The notes under the pieces: model-generated | Database searches by the model: none | What the model was told of the DNA's origin: nothing | What the model saw: the letters and a program-made list of their open reading frames with translations, nothing else | Assembly (NCBI GenBank): GCA_025201345.1 | Contig: JAIXMG010000020.1 | Span: 310,001 to 374,000 of the forward strand | Direction: 5' to 3' | Origin: Thamnidium elegans | Taxonomy: Eukaryota > Mucoromycota > Mucoromycetes > Mucorales > Mucoraceae | Length of the DNA stretch: 64,000 nt | Shown here: positions 43,559-55,140 of the stretch, piece by piece | How the letters are laid out: every line of letters begins with the position of its first letter | How positions within the stretch are numbered: position 1 is the first letter of the stretch | Translations under genes and position numbers: made by a program

Positions 43559-43631
43559 ATTGTATAACAAAATGTAAAAAAAAAATGAAAAAAATACATA
43601 TATATATAGTTATCAAATAAATAGATTTATA

Positions 43632-43658
43632 GTGTGTGTGTGTGTGTGTGTGTGTGTA
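43632..43658 (+). repeat. (TG)n microsatellite
   Basis: About thirteen TG dinucleotides between the MAM3-like and PIB1-like genes. Confidence 0.9.
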
Positions 43659-43685
43659 TAATATATTCAAGCTCTATTTCTTTTT

Positions 43686-44959
43686 TTAAAGGCAATCGTA
43701 ATGAACTGGGCATCCTTTGCCTCTTTGTAACCAATCTGCTAAACAATGTTGATGATATGAACATAAACAAATCATCCTTGATATCTTATCGCCTATTATA
43801 TATGTACATGAGTATATGTGCTTTTTTATATCTTACATATGTATTTTACCTTGTTCAAATTCTTCAAAACAAATCGGACACTCATCACCAATTTGTGTTG
43901 ATTCATTAGATAATTCATAGACTAGAAGTTTTAAATAAATAAAAATCTTCTCCCCTCCCCCCATCACAATAAAAAAGACTTACCTATGTATCGAGGCGAT
44001 TGTACAGGCGGACTACCGACATTCAAACACCTTTGTAAATGCTCTTCCTGTTCATTCTTTGGCATTCCTAAAAAGGTATGACCACACACAGGGCAATCTA
44101 TCATTAAACTTTGTGAACTATCTGTTCTTCTCATTTGATTTCCAAAGGGTACGGGTCTAGTACGTATTCTTCTGGAATAAGATTCGGACGATCTACGAAT
44201 AGGCTCGCGATAACATGTATCACATACACGCTGTGTTTGTGATGCTAATAATGGGTATTGCGATGTGGATACCATTGGATCCTCAATTAGTTCTTCCACT
44301 GGTAATCTAATTCTATTTGAACTACATCTATCGCATACGATCTGTCCACATCGACTATATATGTTGTTTAGTTTAGTTTACAAGTATTTTTTTTTTAAAG
44401 TAAGCTTTTTTTCTCTTTACCGGCAATGGTGTCTTCTAACAAGGAAATTAAAACGTCGATGGCATCTTCGGCATTCAGGTGCTTGTCTATCCATTTCCCA
44501 AACACGTTGAGATCTAGGTAGTAGACCAACGACAGTACTAGGACTTACGCTGCTATTACTTCTACCTCTGCTGGTACTACCTGTGCTGTGTATTGGAGGT
44601 AAAGGTTTAATGGTATCAGCTTGTTCAGCTTGTTCAATTATGGGTTGTAATGTTCCTGCATTACAATCTTGTTGTGTTGTCGAATCAGTAATAGAATTTT
44701 GGGTTTCCAAAGTTGGTATAGGGTCCAAGTGCAAATTATGTAATTGGTTTTCAAGTAAATTGGTGTCCACATGTTCTTCCGTTAAGTCTTCTTCAGAATC
44801 TGAATTACCAGGACTGTGTAACCTTTGGTGGTGGTCCTGGCATGAATGGTGCATGTCTAATGTGCCGTCTTGGTCTGTAATATCACGTTCGGTTATGCTA
44901 GCTGTTTCTTCGAAAAGTGGTTCATTTGGTATAGATTGAGAAACGTTTGTATCTGTCAT
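43686..44959 (-). CDS. PIB1: FYVE-RING protein, Pib1-like E3 ubiquitin ligase
   Basis: Four exons on the minus strand (44959-44421, 44354-43984, 43921-43850, 43792-43686) encode 362 residues. About 150 acidic, disordered residues lead to a FYVE domain: WEMDRQAPECRRCHRRF (WxxD and CxxC), RRHHCRRCGQIVCDRCSSNR across an intron, then RVCDTCY. A CPVCGHTFLGMPKNEQEEH segment, a UBZ-like Cys2-His-Cys motif, follows. The last two exons form a RING: DECPICFEEFEQGDKISRMI with CLCSYHQHCLADWLQRGKGC and P. FYVE plus RING on a small protein is the layout of yeast Pib1, which binds PI3P on endosomes and vacuoles and ubiquitinates membrane cargo. The last acceptor was chosen for reading phase, restoring GDKIS. 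Confidence 0.88.
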
Positions 44960-47199
44960 GAGTGGCGTTCTAGCTTAAGAGTATAAAATAATAAAAAAGA
45001 GAAAAAAGGAGGAAAAGGAAATAAAAAAAAGTAGGTAAACAATAATATATACGAAAAACGTGACTCTACAGTAAAAAAAGTTTGATTTGTTGCCTGAGAA
45101 TGAAAAAAGCAGGGTGTGTGTTGCTTAGCGACACGCGCACACAGTCTGTACACAAAAAAAAAGTGTTTTGCTTATCGTCAGTTACACTACATTGATAAAC
45201 TAGTTTATGACATAATTTGCATACGGTTCTTTTGGAGAAAGTGTCAATAAGATATAAATTCTTTTTTGATCTGGATTTTTAATGCAAAAGATATTAAAAT
45301 AAAATAAAATGTATGCTAATTACCCTCCGTTAGAATGCATAGAGGGAGTGATTTATACAGGTACTTCATTACTGGTAAAAAAAAAGGAGTCGGCGTATGG
45401 ATTTTTTTTTTTTTAAAAATGGATTTCAGGTACAGTCAAACCTATGGCATTTTCTTAAAAATAAATGTCATAAGCTTAAACAGTTTCTGTCACTTTGGTT
45501 ACGTCAAAGCGCTTGCCTGCTTTTCTAAAAAGAAAAAATTAGTCAATCAGAATTAGAAGCTAAAGATAACATAAATAATATTATTAATAATTTGTTGAGC
45601 AGCTCCTCAAGAGTGGCATAGTAATCAATATTATTTAATTCATCTTTTGATGGTATTAGATTCTCCTTGAATTTGTGCCAAACACCAGCATTTTTATCGT
45701 TTAATAGTTTCTTTACCGTTTTTGATGAAGATAAAAAGCGGTACATATTATCGTTTGCTGATAACTAATGAAATGGGTTTCCAGCGTTCCAAGAACGCTT
45801 GGTCACAGGAAGGACAGAGGAAACCCCTTTCTTCTTTTACAATCTCCGTTCTACCTTTATCAGAATGGCAATAATAATAAAGTTAAAAACACAAGCTTTC
45901 TAGTACTTACTTTCTCCAACAAAAACAATTGTAATATGATAGAGTATATAGCTTAGGTCGATTCATTTTTCCGTGCGATCTATTTAATCATTTTTGTATA
46001 AGTGCATGTCTACACTTTTTTTTTCTGCCTGAGAGAGTTTAGAACAAATCATAACTTTGTTTTCGACCAATCATGTCAATTAAAAAAGTTCCTGTACTAA
46101 GCTTAAAGCTAAGTTTTACGGAAAATATCCCATTGGTTAATATAATATGCGCTGCATTTTTTTTTTCGAGTTGTCAAGGACTATCATTAAAACAATTGAT
46201 TTTGGGAGTATATGAGAATGCCAATCATTTATATTCAATAGGTTTTTTTTTTGTTGTTGCGCAAAAAAAAAGTAATTCGACAATGCAAACTATTATTAGA
46301 TGATATTTTTATTCGCATGATATGATCTTCTGATCAATCGTTATGCGCCTCTCTTTTTTTTAATTAAAATGAATTGTATATTTCATAAGTGCATACCACA
46401 TATAGCTACCATAGAAACTAATGAAAATTAAGTTTTTACATATACATATAATCCTACAGTAGTTACCGTATTATATAAAAAGGAAAATATTGAGTTCAAA
46501 TAACTAATGTACCACTCACGTCACCCGAGGTAGAATAAGATTTCTCTTTTTTTTCCCCCTCTTTTTTTCTATTGCTCTTTTACTTGTAGTAATTAATGGC
46601 GATCCATTGATACTCGGCATAAGGATAATATTAGTACATACCATTTAAAGAATTAGTATTGACTTTCAAGTATTATAAGAAATAGTAACGTGAGCAATCT
46701 ATTTTTTTGTGCTCTTAAAAAAAAGCAATTATCCCTCCGCTGGTTTCACCAGATGTTGTGCGGTTTGTATATATAGAATGTTATTGTATTTAAGTATAAT
46801 AGGAAGAAGTCAGCAGACAACAGTAGGAGACAACAGTTCAATTGTTGTATTGCGAATTAAAAGGCCGATCTTTGATTTTTACTTCAGGGGAAGGGTTGTT
46901 TTATATATAAGTTTATATATATACAAGGTTTCAAAAGGAATAAAATATTATATCGTCATGAGATTAGTTTCACAAAAATATAAAAGAACTAAGCGGTGGT
47001 GTGGTAAAAAAAAAAAAAAAAAAATAGAGCAAAAATAATAATAAATAATAATACAGGGAAAAAAAATAAAAATTTTCTTTTTTTCTTTTTCCTTCTTTTT
47101 TTTTCTCATACTTTATTTTCTTTTTCTTCTTCTTTTACTACTAATTGTACATAAAAAAAAAACTAAGTAACTAGGCAACGAAGAAATATTTAAAGCAAA
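44960..47199. other. Mostly gene-free region between PIB1-like and poly-Glu genes
   Basis: About 2.2 kb. Apart from the candidate at 45543-45966, short open frames here (46073, 46709) lack domains, consist partly of homopolymer and show no splice structure. The PIB1-like promoter lies at the left end and the poly-Glu gene's A/T-rich leader at the right end. Confidence 0.5.
45543..45966 (-). pseudogene. Possible small Cys-rich gene, broken
   Basis: On the minus strand an ATG at 45966 starts MNRPKLYTLSYYNCFCWRK and meets a strong donor (GTAAGT) at 45910. An acceptor at 45827 continues in phase as GFLCPSCDQAFLERWKPISL, giving a CxC...CxxC set that could bind zinc. The frame then stops near 45745. 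In another frame the next 67 codons read MYRFLSSSKTVKKLLNDKNA, ENLIPSKDELNNIDY and ATLEELLNKLL, which looks like folded protein. No splice choice I found joins the two without a frameshift. I report it as a candidate degraded gene only. Confidence 0.3.
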
Positions 47200-48591
47200 A
47201 TGGCCATGGTTACAAACACTTTTGAAAAAGTTAATCTTGCACCTATTGAAATAAAAGCAGACCTTATACCAGAAGAAGAAGAGGAAGAAGAGGAGGAAGA
47301 AGAAGACGACGACGACAATATATATTATGTACAAGACACACAGGACGATCCATTTTATTTAGCTAATAGAACTTTTTATACCACATGTCACAAGATATCG
47401 CGTCAAAACAGTCCAAACTACCGTAAGCGTCCACCTTACAGCTTTTTACAGAATTGGCTGATTCACAGTGTGTTCAGTAAATCGCAGCAAATCTTGCTAA
47501 GATTTCCTGTTATTCATCCTAAAGTAATGATGACTGAAGGAGATTTTATTTATACCCCGCATCAGATGGCTAATGAAAATCAACAGGCTGATTTGTACTA
47601 TGAGGAAGATGAAGATTATGATTACTATGATGATGCTTTTGTTATTGGAGATGAAGGCGTCATGGTCATGAGTGCTTCGGCTCCGGATGCATCGCAGTTT
47701 ATGGCCGCCGATGATGATGATGAGGAAGAAAATGTTGCAAGTTCGATTGTGATGGATGAGAATATGTGGATGGGGCATAGTAGATATAATACCAATGGGT
47801 TAACTTTACATGTTGTAAATCCTGATAATGATGATGAGGATGATGAGGAAGAAGATGACCCAATGTATCATAGTGTAACTAGTTCAAATAATCCATATAA
47901 ATCAATCGTTAGTTATCAAGGACAACTTCAAATGGTGAAAGAAGAAGAAGAAGAAGAAGAAGAAGAAGAAGAAGAAGAAGAAGAAGAAGAAGAAGAAGAA
48001 GAAGAAGAGGAGGAGGAGGAGGAGGAAGAGGAAGAAGAAGAAGAAGAGGAACAACATATCCCAACTAAATTATCAATGTCACCAGAAGTACTTCACTGGT
48101 ATCGTTCAGCGGATACAAGACCGACTATTCATATAGAAGATAAATCTATCGAAGACCAACACTGTAAAAATAATTGTGGTTGCAGTACAAGTAGTAATAG
48201 TAGTACCACCAGTACTTGCAGTAACACTAGTAAATCGGACGAAGTTGAAAAAACTGCCACTCGTCGTTCAAGCGACTCGTATCAATCGTTGGCTGACATC
48301 ATTGAAGAAGAACAGTTGCGTGATTACGGTACGCTACCAACGTATCATAACAGGTCCATCGTGACATCTACTAAAAAAGTATCGGCGTTAATGCAAGTCT
48401 CGGTTTGCTTCGTTGATGCTGCGTGGGTGGCAATGGATATTGCGCAGACGTATGCCGAAAATAGTAGTGAGAATAAGAGCGTGACGGGATTTATTAATTG
48501 CTTGTTCAGGATTTGGAAAGCCTTGTTTTTAGGGGCAGAAACTATGTTGGGGTGGGGTAACCATCGATTAAAGCCACAAGCTATGGTTTAG
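47200..48591 (+). CDS. Acidic hypothetical protein with long poly-Glu run
   Basis: A single exon of 463 residues with no recognised domain. Two acidic low-complexity runs near the start (LIPEEEEEEEE then DDDDN) and Tyr/Asp-rich stretches (YYEEDEDYDYYDDAF) precede an unbroken run of 37 Glu residues encoded by a GAA/GAG repeat (47941-48051). A Ser/Thr/Cys-rich segment (GCSTSSNSSTTSTCS) follows. The last 100 residues are more ordered: RRSSDSYQSLADIIEEEQLR, VSALMQVSVCFVDAAWVAMD and FINCLFRIWKALFLGAETML, which could be helical or membrane-associated. The frame stays open through non-repetitive parts with fungal codon use, so I take it as real. Confidence 0.7.
   Translation: MAMVTNTFEKVNLAPIEIKADLIPEEEEEEEEEEEDDDDNIYYVQDTQDDPFYLANRTFYTTCHKISRQNSPNYRKRPPYSFLQNWLIHSVFSKSQQILLRFPVIHPKVMMTEGDFIYTPHQMANENQQADLYYEEDEDYDYYDDAFVIGDEGVMVMSASAPDASQFMAADDDDEEENVASSIVMDENMWMGHSRYNTNGLTLHVVNPDNDDEDDEEEDDPMYHSVTSSNNPYKSIVSYQGQLQMVKEEEEEEEEEEEEEEEEEEEEEEEEEEEEEEEEEEEEEQHIPTKLSMSPEVLHWYRSADTRPTIHIEDKSIEDQHCKNNCGCSTSSNSSTTSTCSNTSKSDEVEKTATRRSSDSYQSLADIIEEEQLRDYGTLPTYHNRSIVTSTKKVSALMQVSVCFVDAAWVAMDIAQTYAENSSENKSVTGFINCLFRIWKALFLGAETMLGWGNHRLKPQAMV
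47941..48051 (+). repeat. GAA/GAG trinucleotide repeat inside a coding region
   Basis: 37 consecutive Glu codons, mostly pure GAA for the first 20 and mixed GAA/GAG after. Length is likely to vary between strains. Confidence 0.95.
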
Positions 48592-48958
48592 TTTCTTTTT
48601 TATTATTATTATTATTTACTATTATTATATATATCTCTCTTTTTTTGCCATCTTTTTTTATTATTATTATTATTTACATATACACACGCACACACGTACA
48701 CACACGTACACTCTACATAACTAAAGTTATTACATTTCTATTTTTTTTTTTTTGTTGTACCAATTTTTCCTTTTTTATAAAATTAAAAACCAGAATCAGG
48801 TCACTACGAAAAAAAATCATGCCACAATTTTCTACTAGTTTTGCATTATTACTTATTTAAAAAAAGCCCCTGAACAGCGAAAATATAAAGTTTATATATA
48901 AACTTCTTTTTCCTTTCTTCTTCTTCTTCTCTTTTAAACTATTTCAAAAATAATAATT
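48592..48958. other. Intergenic region with FAD-enzyme promoter
   Basis: Contains ATT and CACACG-rich simple sequence. TATAAAG at 48884-48890 lies 69 bp before the next start codon. Confidence 0.55.
48884..48890 (+). promoter_or_regulatory. TATA box of flavoprotein monooxygenase gene
   Basis: TATAAAG about 70 bp before the ATG at 48959. Confidence 0.5.
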
Positions 48959-50903
48959 ATGCTCGCTTCAGAATTAAATATACCCGCACCTTCTTCTAAG
49001 GTCGATTTTCTTATTGTAGGTGGTGGACCTGTTGGTTTATTAGCTGCCAACTTGATCGTGCAAGCTGGTATGACGTGTCGTATCCTTGGTAAGTAGACCT
49101 TTATAACCACCCTAATACTACATGCTAAAAATAAACCATAGATATCGAATACGAGCCAAGTCATTGGGGACGTGGTGACTGGATTCACGGCCGTACTCTT
49201 GAACTTTTAGAAAGAGCAGGTTTAGAAAGCGAATTGATCAAGACAGGTGTTAAAGTCGATAAGATGTCTTCTTATATGAACGGTAAACTTCAAAAGGAAA
49301 TCCCTTTTGTACTTGAGGAAACTGAATCCAAGCATGAGTATTTGTTGTGTGTTGGCCAACATATTACTGAATCTTCGTTGCAAAGTCAATTATCGGAACA
49401 TGATGTTCAGGTTGAAAGACCCGCTACGGTGGTTAGTATGGAGCGTGATGAGGGTGAGTACCCGGTAAAGGCTACAGTCATGCATTTGCAAGAAGGGAAA
49501 GGAACCGAGGTGGTGGAGTGCAAGTACCTTTTGGGGTGTGATGGTGCTCACAGTGATATTAGATCACAGTTGGGGATTACTAATGAAGGTGAAACCAGTG
49601 AGACTCATGCTGGTGTGTTGGATGCTTTGATTAGAACTAATTTTGCTAGTAGAAAGGAAGTTTGGTAAAGTATATATTTGGTTTTTTAGAGGTAGAAATG
49701 TAACTAACTTTTTTATTTATTTAGCATCGTTCAAAGTGATCACGCTAAAACAATTAGTATGTTCCCACGTGAAAATGGTTTAACTCGTATCTTTGTTCAC
49801 TTTAATGAAGATGAACATGAACAAAGAAAGGAACAACATAACAGAAATAGAATTCAAATGGAAGATATTCAACGTGAAGCTAAAAGAGCTTTATTGCCTC
49901 ATCGTATCGAATTCTTGGGTATATTGTATTGGTCTATCTACGTAGTCGGGCAACGATATGCTTCTAGATTGGATTCGGAAGATAGAAGAGTGTTCTTGTG
50001 TGGTGATGCCGCCCATTCCCAAAGTCCTACACTTGGACAGGGTGTTAATACTGGGTTTGGTGATATCTTTAACTTAGTAAAGTTTTTTTGGTGTAGGGGT
50101 CTTGTACAACTTTTGTATTAATAATATTTGTATATTTTTAGATTTGGAAAGTTTGTATGGTTGAAAAGGGACAATTGAACAGAAAGTTCTTATCGACTTA
50201 CCATTCGGAGAGATGGGACGTAGCTCAACAGGTATTGAGTATTGATAAAACAGCAGCTAAAGCAGCAGCGGGTCATGAAGCTGCGGATTATTGCGATGTA
50301 GTTGAAAACAATAGAGCGTTTACGGCTGGTTACGGAATCAAATATGAGTATAAAAGTGAAGACGAGTGCTCGCTCATGTGGTTATCCGCAAATGACTCAG
50401 ATCAGTACGTAATGCAACCCGGTATGCGTGCTCCCAATTACAAAGTGTTTGGGTTTGTGTCGGCAAAGAAAACAAGATTGTTTGATGCTGTAGCAAAGCA
50501 CGGAGATGTTCCGGTTTGGATGACTTATACCTTGTTTGTATTGGCTCATGATTTAAGAAATACGCACGATATTGTTTCTGTGTTCTTGAATCAAATGACA
50601 AAGGCTACAACACTTTTACCTCCTTCTAGCACTGTGGTGGTTACAACTAGTACAGCAGATCAGGTATCGAACTTCAAGAGTCTGTTTGACTGCGAACGTG
50701 TTGTCATTGATAAGTTAAATCAAGCTCAGTGCCATAGAGCTTATCATCGTAAACAGGACGCCTCCATCAAAAATCATTCAGAAGGTGAGGATGTACATAT
50801 TGTTTTGGTTAGACCTGATGGATATATTGGAACTATCATTCGTGGTGATGATGGTCTCACTCTTAGCAACAAAGTCTGTCAATACTTTTCAAATATCGTT
50901 TAG
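48959..50903 (+). CDS. FAD-dependent monooxygenase, phenol 2-monooxygenase-like
   Basis: Four exons (48959-49088, 49142-49664, 49725-50076, 50142-50903) encode 588 residues. VDFLIVGGGPVGLLAANLIV contains the GxGxxG dinucleotide site (residues 21-26), with GRGDWIHGRTLELLERAGL following. YLLGCDGAHSDIRSQLG is the DG motif, and VFLCGDAAHSQSPTLGQGVN is the GD motif that holds the FAD ribityl chain. The C-terminal third is the thioredoxin-like domain of the phenol hydroxylase group, ending VLVRPDGYIGTIIRGDD. Such enzymes use NAD(P)H and O2 to hydroxylate phenols to catechols in the cytosol. The substrate here is unknown. No neighbouring gene belongs to an aromatic pathway. Splice junctions are canonical. 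Confidence 0.92.
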
Positions 50904-52767
50904 ATTATTTCCTATTTTCTTTTTTATAATAAACCATACATTTTTTTTACATAGAATCTCTCGCCCTTTTTATTTTTTGAACCTCTCTTATTTTTGGAAT
51001 AAAAGAACATACCATTAGTGTAACTTAAAATTAAAAATATGTGAAATATATGGAAGGACACTCGACCTACAATCTGATAACCTCACAAACTTTATTACTA
51101 ATAGTCTATTTTAAAGTAAATGATTCGATGTATCATGTGTAGGGAATGTCAAATATCGGTTGAGTACCCTGGATACGCAATTACGCGTTCTCTTTATGAC
51201 TCACCGGAACAAACAAAAGATTCTGCATTGTGTTCCAATTTGTTATTTTCAAAATATTAAATATTTGGTACTACTACACCCCAAAATATCTTTCTCTTCT
51301 TGTTTATTACGTCCAGTAAAATACCTCCCTTAAAAAATTGGAGGGGGGGGGATTAGCTTTTTTTTTTTTTTTACTAAATCCTTGTTGTAGTTATATTGTT
51401 CGAATTTAGAATTATTATTATTTATTTTTCAATATGATCGTAAATATTGTAGCGCTATATACGATTTCGAATAAGTTGTTCCCTTTATTTCCTTCCTTTT
51501 ATGTGCGTGTCTTGAATTGTCGATCGGTCGATTACGACTTGTCTGTTCGTCTATACTGGATTTTTTTTATTTAGAAATAAGTGTTAGAGTAGTGAACCTG
51601 AGTAGTACTGCAGCGATTGATTCTGATCGACGTACATGCTCTATAGCCATATGATCGATACCCATCTGATTTATGCCTAAATTAGTTATACATACCTAAC
51701 TGGTTTATATCTAATTGACCTATCTTGATTTCTATACTCAAACTAAATCTGATAATCGAGGTATATACTACTAATCCAAGATATACTCTTTCATTTTATT
51801 TCATTTTATTTTATTTTTGGCGAATTCAAAATCGATTATCAAGTACTTGTTTTTTCTCTATTATCGTACCAAACAAAAAATAAATATCTAATATATCCCT
51901 CCCCCCACCTTCACCTCCAACAATACCACCACTAGCATATAAATCCTTCCCCCAATATAAAAAAGCCTTTGCGCCTTCCAAACTAGGAGATTTTTTCGGC
52001 TTTTGTCAATTGGGGAGTGATCGGTAAATTTACTGACATGCCACGCGCATAATTTTTTTTTTTTAGTACTTTACAACCCCCCTCTCCTTACATGTGCTTC
52101 CCATTTCCCATCTCTGTATATCGAAAAATAATGTTCGTTTTTACGATTTATCTAGTCTTTGTTCGATTTGACAAGTTACACCCCCAAAAAAATCCAACTT
52201 TTTTTTTAGTTAATTCCCCCAATACTATACCTTTTCTACTATTATCGATTTTTACAGTACTCTTTTCGATCTCGAGAGGTTGGCTGGAGTTTGAAGCTCT
52301 CCCGAATGTAACTGCTTCCCCATAAAGCTAAAAAAAAAACTTGGATAGCTTGATGTAATAAAAAATCTATCGAGCTTTAGCATTACTACTTGACTCGATA
52401 CACAAAAAAAAGTTTATAGATCTAGGTTTCAAGTATCTGGTATATCCTTGTATTCAACTGATTTTTAATTGTAGTGTTTTTTATTTTAATTGAACATTTA
52501 TTTTTTAATGTGTTTTAAATATTGCAATGATTAACTGAGATTGCCATAAATTGTATAGATTATTTTTGTATATTTGGTTCTGCCACCATTTGATATGTCT
52601 CCCACCAGTGTCTCTCCCCCCCCCCCTTCAATCCCACCAATCCCCCAAGTCGGCTAGATACTATGCAGATAGAAGGGAGGAGGGGGGGAGGGTAAAAACT
52701 TCAAATTTATATAAAAAGACAAGCCTTTTTCAAAATAAAAATAGAAAACTATCAAAATATTCTTTAT
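50904..52767. other. Gene-free region
   Basis: About 1.9 kb with homopolymer runs (G at 51343-51350, C at 51900 and 52615-52626) and AT-rich sequence. Open frames at 52092 and 52551 lack coding character. TTATATAAAAAG near 52708 may be the TATA box of the Sec7 gene. Confidence 0.55.
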
Positions 52768-54832
52768 ATGAATAGTCCAACACAACAAATTATTAATATC
52801 ACATTTATCTTTTTATTTATACTTACACTTTCACCTATTACAAATTTATTACATCTCTCTTCAACATATTTAACTATTCAATCATCAACTACGCTTCCTT
52901 GTTCTTATACAGAAATGCAAAAACCCAGTACATTATTTAAAAAGATGATTCAGTCTTCAAAAGTTACACCCATTATTGAAAAAGTAAAAAATACAGAAAA
53001 GGAGGCTGCAGCACCCCTTAAACAAAAATCAAAGAGTTTAAGTCGGTTCTTTAAAAAGATTGCTAAATTGACACCTTCCATTAAATCAAACAAGTTTTCT
53101 ACACAATATAAACTTACATTTATTCCTATTATTAAAAAAAATGAAATCGTTACATCTGCTAAATCAGAAACTACTGAGCTAGTTTGGTATCAGAATAAAG
53201 AAGATAGTTCTGCTTCACAATTAGCTCAACGTATTTGGGATCAAGATACTACTGTTTACCACAACTTGAATAAGGTTGTTGAATGGATTGGTAACGGTAA
53301 AGAACCTAGTAACAGTATCCTTCAAGAGTATATGAGTAGATTTAACTTTCAAGAGCTGAATATCGAACAAGCTTTTCGTAATTTGTGCTCAAAGCTTTAT
53401 TTACAAGGTGAGACTCAACAGATTGATCGAGTCTTGGTTCAGTTCGCTGATCGGTACTTTGAATGTAACCCTGCATGTATCTTTGGCTCAACTGGTAAAT
53501 ATATATATATATACAATTAACTACTATTATATAATATATTAACAATTATATTTAGATGTTATTCATGCTATTGTTTACTCTCTTTTACTTTTAAATACTG
53601 ATCTTCATGTTGCTCAAGGTGACTACAAAAAAATGACGCAATCTTCTTTTATCAAAAATACAATCAGTGCTATCTCTATGCAGAGTGGAAACACTTCTAT
53701 TAAATCATGGTCTTCTCTTCATCGTACTACTACTAACACTAGTGATGTCTCTACGCGATCTTATGCTATGCCTCGTAATATGTCTTCTTTATCTGTTGGT
53801 TCTAAAAGTTGGGAATCTGAAATTAAATCTATGCTTAAACAAATGTATACTAGTATTCGTCATCATCAGATTACCGACCCTTCTTTCTCTCTTGCTTCAA
53901 GTCAAACTAATAGTGTCAGTGCAGCTATTAAACGCAGTGTTGGTAGTATTATTAAGAAGAAATCTGTTGATAGCGATAGCGAAACCGTTAAGTCTGTTAA
54001 ATCTAGTGTCTCTTCCATCATGTATTATCAAGCAGTTGCTTCTCATCTTCAAAGCACAGAACTTCCTAGCGCTTATACAAGTAATGCACCTTATTACAAG
54101 GAAGGGATGGTCACTCGTAAACATTTATTGGAATCTGGCTCTCAAAAGGCCAAGAATCGCGATTGGAAAGATTGCTTTATGATTATTGAACGTAGCCAAC
54201 TTCGTATGTATAAACTTGATTATACTTGTAACTCTGATTCCGATTCTATTGGTGGCGGCAACTGGATGTCCCATGCTCAACTTATTGGTGCTATCGATCT
54301 TAAACATGCTTTAGCTAATACTCTTCCTTCGGGTTACAGTGTTCAACGTCAACACGCTTTTACTCTTCAGGAATCCAATGGAGCTGTTCATGTCTTTCAA
54401 GTTGGTTCCGCTGAACAAGTTGAAGAGTGGCTCTCTACTTGTAATTATTGGGCTGCTCGTGAAAGTAAAGAGCCTTTAGTAGGTGGTGTTAGCTCAATGG
54501 AGTATGGATGGGGTCATTGTTTAGAAAATGGATCTAGTACTGTTCATCGATGGCAAGCACCTTCTTCTGCTACTATCAGTAGTCAATTGGAAGAAACTGA
54601 TCAATTGGAAGCTCTTTATAGTCGCGTTCGAGATTTAACTTTGCAATTGGACCAACATAGTGATATCAAATCAAAGATGGAATCTCATTTTAGTGGGTCC
54701 AAAATTTATGCTAGAGCAATGAATAATTGGGAAAACAAGTCTCTGTATCTTTTACGCGAGATTATCAAGTATCAAAACTATTGTAATTCTATTGAAAAGT
54801 CTCTTTCATTACAAGCTAGAATCATGGCTTAA
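52768..54832 (+). CDS. Sec7-PH Arf guanine nucleotide exchange factor (EFA6/Yel1-like)
   Basis: Two exons (52768-53494 and 53556-54832) encode 667 residues from the first in-frame ATG. An ATG at 52915 (MQKPSTLFKKM, 618 residues) is a good alternative because the preceding 49 residues are a hydrophobic run untypical of the family. The Sec7 domain covers about residues 150-300: LNKVVEWIGNGKEPSNSILQ, FNFQELNIEQAFRNLCSKLY, then LQGETQQIDRVLVQFADRYF with the catalytic glutamic finger, and AIVYSLLLLNTDLHVAQGD. After a Ser-rich linker a PH domain spans about 420-545 (YKEGMVTRKHLLESG, DWKDCFMIIERSQLRMYKLD, WLSTCNYWAARE), followed by a helical tail. Sec7 plus PH is the EFA6/Yel1 layout, which activates Arf6/Arf3 at the plasma membrane for polarity and endocytosis. 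Confidence 0.9.
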
Positions 54833-55140
54833 AACAAAATCTGTATATTATTTTATATTATTCTCCCCCTTGTAAAAATAAATAAAAATAAAATTCTCTC
54901 GTTGTATCATATAAACTACTGGGCCTCTCCTCCTTTTCTTTTCGTTTACTGATTCCTGAAAGGAACAGGTGCATGAACGTCTTCGTCTTTTTGTGACCTG
55001 AAACTCATAAGAACAGTCATACCACGTGATGAGTAAAATTCCAGGAGTTTAAGCTCTTTTCCTTAATGAACTTTTTCGTTTTTGTTCTTCTTCCATATAT
55101 ATTTTTTTATTTTTATTTTATTTTTTACGACACGTAAAGA
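54833..55140. other. Intergenic region before TRA1
   Basis: 308 bp holding the Sec7-PH gene's 3' end and the TRA1 promoter. T-rich leader sequence lies at 55090-55135. Confidence 0.6.

Noticed and set aside
44583..44939. 118-codon Ser/Cys-rich frame opposite the PIB1-like gene
   Set aside because: Antisense shadow of the disordered acidic N-terminus.
46709..47038. 109-codon frame before the poly-Glu gene
   Set aside because: No ATG, TA-rich and ends in poly-Lys; no domain or splice support.
53667..54182. 171-codon Leu-rich frame inside the Sec7-PH gene
   Set aside because: Shifted-frame shadow; its composition reflects the codons of the real frame.
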